Source: Ornithinimicrobium flavum
GTDB lineage: Bacteria > Actinomycetota > Actinomycetes > Actinomycetales > Dermatophilaceae
NCBI RefSeq assembly: GCF_004526345.1
Contig: NZ_CP038213.1
Coordinates: forward strand, 1,488,001 to 1,552,000
Length of the DNA stretch: 64,000 nt
Direction: 5' to 3'
In this document: in pieces, positions 58,116-64,000 of the stretch
Layout of the letters: each line of letters starts with the position of its first letter
Position numbering within the stretch: position 1 is the stretch's first letter
Position numbers and translations under genes: made by a program
The notes under the pieces: model-generated
The model's database searches: none
What the model was told of the DNA's origin: nothing
Seen by the model: only the letters and a program-made list of their open reading frames with translations

Positions 58116-59581
58116 GCCCCGACCCCAGCACCGCGGGCGCCCCGATCCGGTCGCTGCCCACCTCCGTCACCGGTTTCGTGGGCGCCGCCAACACCGGGCC
58201 GTTCGGCACCCCTGTCGTGGTGACGAGTGCCGCCGAGTACCACGCCACCTTCGGCCCCAGCCTCGACGCAGACCGCCCGCTCGGTCACGCGGTGGACCTC
58301 TTCTTCGCGAACGGGGGCGCGCACGCCGTGGTGGTGCGGGCCGCCGGGTCGGCCCCGGAGGAGCTGGTGCCGGCGCAGGGTCCTGGCGGCGTCCACGCCT
58401 TGGACGGCAGGGGGGTCACGGTGCTCGCGGTGCCGGGGCTGACCGCGGCCCACCCCGACCAGGTGCGGGTCGCGTTGTCCTGGTGCGCCTCATACCGGGC
58501 CGTCCTGCTCCTCGACCTGCCGCCCGGTCCGTGGACCCCGGCGACCGAGGCGGCGATCGCCCAGGTGGGGGACCACCGAGAGCGGGCGGCGACGTACCAC
58601 CCCTGGGTCGTCGTGGGCGGCGCGAGCGTCCCGCCGTCGGGAGCGGTCGCCGGCGTCATCGCCCGCACCGACGCGGCGCGGGGGGTGTGGAAGGCGCCGG
58701 CGGGCGTGGAGGTGCGGGGGATCGAGAGCCTCGCCGAGGCGGTGGATGCCCGGGAGGGTGACCGGCTCACCCAGCTCGGCGTCAACCCGTTGCGCGAGTT
58801 CTCCGGGCGGGGGCGGCAGGTATGGGGTGCCCGCACCCTGGCCGCGGCGCAGACGAACGACCCGGCCAGGCGCTACCTCAACGTGAGACGGCTCACCGAC
58901 CATGTCCTGGCCTCGCTGGAGGCTGGGCTGCTCTTCGTGCACGACGAGCCGAGCGAGCCGGGGCTGTGGATGCGGGTCCGGCAGCTGGCCGAGGACTTCC
59001 TGCACGGGCTGTGGCGGCAGGGGGCGTTGCGGGGGGCCAAGCCGGAGGAGGCGTTCGGCGTCCGGTGCGGGCCGGGGGAGACGATGACGAACGCTGACCT
59101 GCAGGCTGAGGTGGTCGTGCTCCAGGTGTTCTTCGCGTCGATGCGGCCGGCGGAGTTCGACGTCCACACCCTGCGGCTGGAGGCGGCTATGCCGTCGGGT
59201 GGGTCGGCCCCGACGCCGCAGGTCGTGGTCGCGGGAGAGGTTGCGTTCGCCGCGGAGGGTGCGGTCACCGGGGAGGTCGACGAGCTCGCTGTGGACCTCG
59301 ACCGGGTGGTCTCGCGCTACATCGGCGAGACGGAGAAGAACCTGGCCCGGCTCTTCGACCGGGCCGAGCGGTCGGGGGAGGTGCTGGTGTTCGACGAGGC
59401 GGACGCGCTCTTCGGCAAGCGGACGGAGGTGCGGGACGCGCACGACAAGTACGCGAACGATGAGGTCAGCCGCCTCGTGCAGAAGATGGCGCGGGAGCGT
59501 GGGGTACCGGTGCGGTGCGTCGGAGGCGGCCCGGTCCTCCCCGGTGACCGTGGGTCGAGGGGTGCTTGCGGGGCTTGGTGA
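58112..59581 (+). pseudogene. Contractile tail-sheath protein fused to the middle of an AAA+ ATPase (injection-system scar)
   Basis: A 489-codon frame. Residues 1-355 are a near-complete contractile tail sheath: TSVTGFVGAANTGPFGTPVV, HAVDLFFANGGAHAVVVRAA, GDRLTQLGVNPLREFSGRGR then VWGARTL, RRYLNVRRLTDHVLASLEAG, and the final METMTN...RPAEFDVHTLRLE strand region. After about 59230 it becomes the centre of the AAA+ ATPase typical of extracellular contractile injection systems: DLDRVVSRYIGETEKNLARL, VLVFDEADALFGKRTEVRDA-HDKYAN. That ATPase has lost its Walker A and its C-terminal part. In such loci these genes lie at opposite ends, so a large internal deletion most likely joined them. Confidence 0.75.
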
Positions 59582-59654
59582 CAGGTCGATCCAGCGAGCC
59601 ACCTGGCCCTTGTCGCGGCAAACTCTGGCAACACCGCGGCCATGTGGTTGACGC

Positions 59655-60155
59655 GGGGCCGGCGAGCTGATCACGACGACGACGCTCGGCGCACGGGCGG
59701 GCTTCATCCTGCTGTGGCTCGTCTTCTTCTCCACCCTGGTCAAGGTGGCCGTGCAGGTTGAGATGGCCCGCTACGCCATCGTGACCGGCGAGGGCGGGAT
59801 GGAGGGCTATGCCAAGGTGCCCCCGCGGATCGGGGGCCAGGGCTGGCCCTTCTGGGCCTGGGCGGTCATGGCGATCGCCAAGCTCAGCTAGACCGGAGGG
59901 TTGATCGGGGGGATGGCGGCTGTGCTGTCCATCCTCATGCCGGTCCTGGGTGAGCCGCTCAGCGTCGGGTCCCTCACCCTGTGGGCGATCGTCGTCACCC
60001 TGGTCGCGATCGTGACCCTCTACTCGAACAACTACGGACTCATCGCGGATCCCCGGCTGCGCGGCGGCCGGTTCGCCTCCGTGGCCCTGTGGGTGAGCGC
60101 CATCGCGATCATGGCGCTCGGGGTCTACTCGATCGTCCAGGTCTTCAGCGACTGA
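59655..60155 (+). pseudogene. Second Nramp-family transporter remnant (nonsense and internal deletion)
   Basis: Begins without a start codon inside TM1-TM2 (GELITTTTLGARAGFILLWL), continues through FFSTLVKVAVQVEMARYAIV, then meets an in-frame TAG at 59889-59891 (KLS, stop, TGGLIGGMAAVLS), where relatives have Gln; CAG to TAG fits. It resumes to VTLYSNNYGLI and then jumps to a C-terminal helix (FASVALWVSAIAIMALGVYS), so most of the middle is missing. A clear pseudogene, of a different lineage from the gene at 35470. Confidence 0.65.
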
Positions 60156-60329
60156 GCCTCGCCGGGCCGACCGGGGGCGACCTCAGGCGACAGGGAGGCT
60201 CGGGCGTCGCAGGCCCGGCACAGGCGCAGGGCGTCCACCGGCAGGGTCTGTCGGTGGCCGCTGTCAGGCTCTGTCCTGCAGGGCCCGACCACGACGACGA
60301 CGTCGCGGCGGTGACGTGAAGGAGCAGGG
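60156..60329. other. Intergenic region, no gene recognised
   Basis: About 170 bp of GC-rich sequence before the lipoprotein gene. A GAAGGAG ribosome-binding site lies at its right end. Confidence 0.4.
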
Positions 60330-61034
60330 ATGAAGAGCATGGGGAAGGTGGGCGCGCTCGCGAGCAGCGCGCTCGCACTGGTGATGGTGACCGGCTGCGG
60401 TGGGTCGGACGCGCCGGAGGCGGCCGCGCCGGCCACCGTGACGGTGACGGCGGACGACAGTGGTCTCGCCGCGCAGGTGCAGCGGGCCGAGGCGGCTGAG
60501 GCCGACGCCACCGAGCAGGCGGAGAAGGCGACGCAGGCCGAGCAGCGTGCTGCTGAGGCCGAGTCGGAGCTCGAGGCCGTCAAGACTGAGCTCGCGGCCG
60601 TGGAGGAGGAGCTGGCGGCGGCGCAGGAGGCGCTGGCGGTCTCCGAGGCTCAGGCGGCCGAGGAGATCGCGGCCGCACCGGATGAGGAGCCGGCGCAGGA
60701 CGACGCCGGCGAGGACGCGACGGACGGCGGGTCGAGCGGGGCGATGACCCTGGCCCAGGAGAACGCCGTGCGCTCCGCGCGGTCCTACCTGGACTTCACC
60801 GCCTTCTCGCGCAGCGGCCTGATCGACCAGCTGGAGTTCGAGGGCTACTCGACGCAGGACGCCACCGTGGCCGTCGACAGCCTGGACGTCGACTACAACG
60901 AGCAGGCGGCCAAGGCGGCGCAGAGCTATCTGGACTTCACCGGGTTCTCGCGCACGGGCCTCATCGACCAGCTGGTCTTCGAGGGGTACACGCTGGAGCA
61001 GGCGACCTACGGGGTCGACCAGGTCGGTCTCTGA
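60330..61034 (+). CDS. Ltp-family surface lipoprotein with coiled coil
   Basis: A 234-residue lipoprotein. The signal peptide ends at the lipobox VTGC (MKSMGKVGALASSALALVMV). A long Ala/Glu coiled-coil stalk (about residues 40-115, QRAEAAEADATEQAEKATQA) follows, then an acidic linker, and two C-terminal Ltp repeats: AVRSARSYLDFTAFSRSGLI and KAAQSYLDFTGFSRTGLIDQ, each ending in a QLxFEGY(S/T) turn. The Ltp domain is known from the phage TP-J34 lipoprotein that blocks superinfection, but most chromosomal Ltp proteins have unknown roles. It is anchored on the outer face of the cell membrane. Confidence 0.85.
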   Translation: MKSMGKVGALASSALALVMVTGCGGSDAPEAAAPATVTVTADDSGLAAQVQRAEAAEADATEQAEKATQAEQRAAEAESELEAVKTELAAVEEELAAAQEALAVSEAQAAEEIAAAPDEEPAQDDAGEDATDGGSSGAMTLAQENAVRSARSYLDFTAFSRSGLIDQLEFEGYSTQDATVAVDSLDVDYNEQAAKAAQSYLDFTGFSRTGLIDQLVFEGYTLEQATYGVDQVGL

Positions 61035-61072
61035 CGGGCCTCGTCGGCAGGTCGTGGGCGTGCTTCCGAGGG

Positions 61073-61564
61073 TCAGGCGGTCCTGAGCGCCGACTCGATC
61101 GCCTCGATGACCGTCGGGTCCGTCGGCTCCGTGCGGGGGCGGAAGCGGGCGAGGGGCGTGCCGTCGGCGTCGACCACCCACTTCTCGAAGTTCCACTGCA
61201 CGTCTCCGGCCTCACCGTCGGCGTCGGGCACCTGGGTCAGCTCGGCGAAGACGGGGTGACGGCCCTCGCCGTTGACGTCGACCTTGTCCATCATCGGGAA
61301 GCTCACGCCGTAGGTGGCCGAGCAGAACTGGGCGATCTCCTCGTTGGTGCCCGGCTCCTGCCCGCCGAACTGGTTGCAGGGGAAGCCGACCACGGTCAGG
61401 CCGCGCTCGGCATACTCCTCCTGCAACTGCTCCAGCCCGGCGTACTGAGGGGTGAGCCCGCAGCGGGAGGCGACGTTGGCGATGAGCAGGACCCGACCGA
61501 CGTGCTCGCCGAGCGTCGTCGGGCGACCGTCGAGGGTGGTCAGAGGGATGTCATGGAGAGTCAC
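61073..61564 (-). CDS. Glutathione-peroxidase-family thiol peroxidase
   Basis: A 163-residue GPX-fold enzyme. The peroxidatic Cys is in NVASRCGLTPQYAGLEQLQE (about residue 35), with GFPCNQFGGQEPGTNEEIAQ (second Cys) and WNFEKWVVDADG, the Trp-Asn-Phe-x-Lys active-site motif. Actinomycete versions are expected to use thioredoxin or mycothiol rather than glutathione. Convergent with the lipoprotein gene and divergent from the next small gene. Confidence 0.92.
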   Translation of the reverse strand: MTLHDIPLTTLDGRPTTLGEHVGRVLLIANVASRCGLTPQYAGLEQLQEEYAERGLTVVGFPCNQFGGQEPGTNEEIAQFCSATYGVSFPMMDKVDVNGEGRHPVFAELTQVPDADGEAGDVQWNFEKWVVDADGTPLARFRPRTEPTDPTVIEAIESALRTA

Positions 61565-61605
61565 CCGCTCACTTTAGGCACGTGACCGGGCGGCACGCGG
61601 CGGCA

Positions 61606-61617
61606 TACAGTCACCTC
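61606..61617 (+). promoter_or_regulatory. Leaderless -10 box TACAGT
   Basis: TACAGT at 61606-61611, six bases, then ATG at 61618. The same arrangement occurs before several genes of this window. Confidence 0.45.
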
Positions 61618-61968
61618 ATGAGCGCCCCCCAGCCCGCGGCCCGCATCATCCTCCTCACGCCGGCCGGGATGGACGACGTCACGTGGCTCGCCTCGGACGT
61701 ATACCGCGAGCACGTGCAGGTGGTCTACGTCTCGGACGACGTGCCGAACACCGGGCCGGTCGAGACGCTCGCCGAGGACCTCGGGGTGCCCTGCCGCAGC
61801 GGTCACGGGCTGCTCTCCGACGGGTCGGACGCGCTGGCGGGCATCGCGGACCGGCACCGGGGCGAGACGGTGGTCGTCGTGCGCGGCGGGTCGGCCGCGG
61901 AGCCGCTGCTGATGCAGGTCGACGGAGACGGCTCGAGCGTGCGGCCGCTGCTGGACGAGGACGGCTGA
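61618..61968 (+). CDS. Small hypothetical protein
   Basis: A 116-residue soluble protein, MSAPQPAARIILLTPAGMDD ... VYVSDDVPNTGPVETLAEDL ... RHRGETVVVVRGGSAAEPLL. The pattern of alternating beta and alpha elements resembles a small Rossmann-like or phosphatase-like fold, but no catalytic motif can be confirmed. It lies between glutathione peroxidase and the second DUF222 gene. Confidence 0.6.
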   Translation: MSAPQPAARIILLTPAGMDDVTWLASDVYREHVQVVYVSDDVPNTGPVETLAEDLGVPCRSGHGLLSDGSDALAGIADRHRGETVVVVRGGSAAEPLLMQVDGDGSSVRPLLDEDG

Positions 61969-62026
61969 GTCAGGCCGTCTGGCGCGTCCACGGCGCGCCC
62001 GGTGGGGGTGTGTCGGTGGTGTCTCG

Positions 62027-62038
62027 TACATTTGTCCT
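62027..62038 (+). promoter_or_regulatory. Leaderless -10 box of DUF222 gene 2
   Basis: TACATT (62027-62032), TGTCCT, then ATG at 62039, identical to the signal before the first DUF222 gene. Confidence 0.55.
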
Positions 62039-63382
62039 ATGGGGGAGAGATGGGACGGGGAGGTGGCGCGGCTGACCGCGGCGCAAGTCGCTTCGGGCCG
62101 GTTCGCTGAGGCGCTGGGCTCGCGGTTGCCGGGGGAGCGGGTGGTGGGGTGCCTGCGGCAGGCGGGCCGGGAGGCGACGATCGCCGACCTGGCGGCGCGG
62201 GAGGTTGCGCTGGTGCAGGACACCGAGCTGCGCTCGGGTCTGGAGGCTGTGGCCACGGTGGCGTCGGCGTTGGAGCGGGCGCGGGTGCGGTTGGCGTGCG
62301 AGGCCGCGGCGCGGGGGTTGCACACGGCTGAGGGCATGACCCTGGCCGACTGGTTGAGCTTGCGCTGCCCCGACCTGGGCCGGCCGGTGCTGCACGACCT
62401 GGTGCGGGTGGCGCAGGCGGGGCAGGATGGTGTGCACGCGCCGCTGCTGGAGGGGGTGCTGACGGGGGGTATGCCGTTGGCGCGGGCAGCCACGCTGCAC
62501 CGGGCGCTGGCCCGGGTCCGCACCGCGTTGTCCCCGACCGACTACGTATCCGCGGTGGAGCTGCTGACCGACGCGGGGTGCAACCCGGTCTTCGATGACC
62601 GGGACATCAGGAAGGTCGTGGACCAGCTGGTGCGGGTGTGCCTTCCGGAGAAGCACCACGAGGAGCGGGCACGGGCGCAGCGGCAGCTGCGGGACGTGCA
62701 CGAGTCGTCGTTGGCGGACGGGTCGGTGAAGCGGATCATCTGGACCTTCGGGGACGACGCGGACTACGAGGCGGTGCGGGCGGTCCTGACCTCTCCGCTG
62801 GCCGCACCCGCGACCCAGGAAGAGGTCGAAGCCACCGGTGAGCAGGACCGGCGCACGCCGGGCCAGCGCCGGTATGACGCGTTGCTGACGGTGGTCCGTC
62901 GTGGGGTGGCCGGGTCGCAGGGTCAGCCGACGACGGCGAAGGCGACGTTGTTGGTGACGATGGACCTGGAGACGTTGCAGCGGTCGCTGGCGGAGTCCGG
63001 TGGGGTGCTGCCGGGGTGCGGGGCCACCGTCGAGGGCGGGACGGTGTCCGCGGAGGCGATCCGGAGGCTGGCCTGCGAGGCTGATCTGATCCCGGTGGTG
63101 CTGGGCGGGCCGAGCGAGATCGTGGACCAGGGGCGGCGCAAGCGGTTAGTGACCCCTGGGCAGCGGGTGAGGTTGGCGGTGCGGGACGGTGGGTGCACGA
63201 TCCCGGGGTGCACTGTGCCCGCGACGTGGTGCGACGCGCACCACATCGTGCCCTGGGCCAACGGTGGCCGCTCGGACCTGGACAACTACGCGTTGTTGTG
63301 CGAGCGGCACCACACCTGGGTGCACGAGCGCAACCTCACCGCGGTCGTCACCGCCCACGGTGTCCTCTGGTTCCTGCGATGA
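62039..63382 (+). CDS. DUF222/13E12-repeat family HNH endonuclease, copy 2
   Basis: A 447-residue protein closely similar along its whole length to the one at 39131. The DUF222 domain (GERVVGCLRQAGREATIADL, GMTLADWLSLRCPDLGRPVL) and HNH zinc nuclease (CTIPGCTVPATWCDAHHIVP, GRSDLDNYALLCERHHTWVH) are intact. Nucleotide identity is highest in the middle and 3' parts, suggesting gene conversion or recent duplication. Same orientation as copy 1, 23 kb away, so recombination between them could delete the intervening region. Confidence 0.9.
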   Translation: MGERWDGEVARLTAAQVASGRFAEALGSRLPGERVVGCLRQAGREATIADLAAREVALVQDTELRSGLEAVATVASALERARVRLACEAAARGLHTAEGMTLADWLSLRCPDLGRPVLHDLVRVAQAGQDGVHAPLLEGVLTGGMPLARAATLHRALARVRTALSPTDYVSAVELLTDAGCNPVFDDRDIRKVVDQLVRVCLPEKHHEERARAQRQLRDVHESSLADGSVKRIIWTFGDDADYEAVRAVLTSPLAAPATQEEVEATGEQDRRTPGQRRYDALLTVVRRGVAGSQGQPTTAKATLLVTMDLETLQRSLAESGGVLPGCGATVEGGTVSAEAIRRLACEADLIPVVLGGPSEIVDQGRRKRLVTPGQRVRLAVRDGGCTIPGCTVPATWCDAHHIVPWANGGRSDLDNYALLCERHHTWVHERNLTAVVTAHGVLWFLR

Positions 63383-63394
63383 CCCCGCCCCGCA

Positions 63395-63415
63395 CCCGGC
63401 CCACCACGGGCCGGG
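63395..63415. terminator. Terminator-like hairpin after DUF222 gene 2
   Basis: An 8-bp GC stem (CCCGGCCC / GGGCCGGG) with a 5-base loop just after the stop. It corresponds to the stem at 40478-40496 after the first copy. Confidence 0.5.
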
Positions 63416-63558
63416 CCACCGGCATGCCCGCGAGCAGCGTCGATGCCTCTGCGCGGGCCGGCGTTGTTAGAGCGGCCAGTTCCCCATCCGGAGGTGTGCC
63501 GCACGTCACAGGGACATTCCTTCGCCGGGGTCTGTCGCGCGGGAGGACACTGGAGTCA

Positions 63559-63571
63559 GGACCTCAGGTCC
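63559..63571. promoter_or_regulatory. Palindrome GGACCT-C-AGGTCC before a membrane-protein gene
   Basis: A perfect 6-bp dyad with a single central base, 28 bases upstream of the ATG at 63600. A possible regulator site. Confidence 0.35.
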
Positions 63572-63599
63572 GGGGTCCTACCGCACGATGAGGTGCGTC

Positions 63600-63974
63600 A
63601 TGACGACCACATCCACCACCCGCCGTCCGGTCGACCACGCCGGCCACGACGTGCGCAACGCCTGGCTGAGCGTGCTCCTGCTCCCGATCGCCTTCGTCCT
63701 GGCCTTCCTCATCGGGGAGGGCCTCATCGGCGTCCTCGGTTATCCCGTCGGCGACACGGCCGGCACCCCGCCGTTGTGGGCCATCCTCGTGGCGACCATC
63801 CCGGCGCTGCTGGTCTTCTGCGTGCCCGCCTTCGTCTCGACCTGGTTCGCACGTCGAGCTGCCTCCCACGGCGACCGCCGCGGGTGGGTCCCGGCGATCC
63901 TGCTGGCTGTCGTCGCGCTGGGCTTCATCGCGACGAACCTGCTCGCCGGACTGGCCCAGTCTCAGATCGCGTGA
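63600..63974 (+). CDS. Small multi-spanning membrane protein
   Basis: A 124-residue protein with a short hydrophilic N-terminus (MTTTSTTRRPVDHAGHDVRN) and three hydrophobic segments (VLLLPIAFVLAFLIGEGLIG, WAILVATIPALLVFCVPAFV, WVPAILLAVVALGFIATNLL). GAGGTGCGTC precedes the ATG. No family is recognised. Confidence 0.65.
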   Translation: MTTTSTTRRPVDHAGHDVRNAWLSVLLLPIAFVLAFLIGEGLIGVLGYPVGDTAGTPPLWAILVATIPALLVFCVPAFVSTWFARRAASHGDRRGWVPAILLAVVALGFIATNLLAGLAQSQIA

Positions 63975-64000
63975 AGGCTTGCTGCAGCCTGTTCCGCGGC

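Overview
The window is 64 kb of very GC-rich DNA with GC-ending codons, many GTG starts and many start codons placed 6-7 bases after a TANNNT -10 box (leaderless transcripts). With DUF222/13E12 HNH genes, a Ltp-type lipoprotein, a DUF2397-DUF2399 SMC operon and binding-protein ABC sugar systems, this points to an actinomycete. The abundance of the GTATGCC heptamer and the gene content suggest the Intrasporangiaceae/Ornithinimicrobiaceae, but that is an inference. No rRNA, tRNA, CRISPR array or intact insertion sequence was seen.

Layout. 0-11.5 kb is a decayed accessory stretch: a frameshifted AddB-like nuclease, a NucS-like nuclease, a DUF4268-like gene split by a stop codon, the first of three PaiB-like copies (dead) fused tail-to-tail to a dead MazF-type toxin-antitoxin pair, the first copy of a duplicated unknown gene, an AAA+ ATPase and a gutted hydrolase. 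11.9-15.4 kb holds a fucose-type permease, a sugar-binding lipoprotein and a LysR regulator. 15.4-17.1 kb holds an IS21 remnant, PaiB copy 2, a 193-bp two-hairpin repeat and a vapC stub. 17.1-27.1 kb is a polyol uptake and catabolism operon (binding protein, two permeases, mannitol-type dehydrogenase, two zinc dehydrogenases, xylulokinase, small kinase) with a divergent SorC-type regulator. A second copy of the two-hairpin repeat follows, so direct repeats bracket the whole module. 27.4-35.4 kb is a complete four-gene type II Wadjet (JetABCD) plasmid-defence operon.

35.5-42 kb carries a frameshifted Nramp-type transporter, a small basic protein, a carboxyethylornithine-synthase-like enzyme with PaiB copy 3, a DUF222 HNH gene and copy 2 of the unknown gene. 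42-49.4 kb is aromatic catabolism: a hydroquinone/maleylacetate branch whose dioxygenase and GntR regulator have both lost their 5' ends at one junction, then LysR-catB-catA-catC-catD for catechol ortho-cleavage. 49.4-53 kb has two toxin-antitoxin pairs (VapBC and Phd/VapC) around an ABC1/UbiB kinase. 53.7-58.1 kb has a TPP enzyme with a cyclase (possibly isatin or keto-acid degradation), a PhrB-like photolyase lacking its cluster cysteines, and an ABM monooxygenase. 58.1-60.2 kb contains deletion scars: a contractile tail-sheath gene fused to the middle of an injection-system AAA+ ATPase, then a gutted Nramp gene. 60.3-64 kb holds a Ltp lipoprotein, glutathione peroxidase, a small unknown protein, the second DUF222 HNH gene and a membrane protein.

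How it fits together: the window mixes two intact catabolic operons (polyols to the pentose-phosphate pathway; catechol to 3-oxoadipate) with an intact anti-plasmid system, set among repeats, toxin-antitoxin modules and decaying genes. Several frameshifts are one-base changes in homopolymers and could be sequencing errors. Others (four-base and seven-base repeat changes, deletion junctions, in-frame stops) look like real decay.
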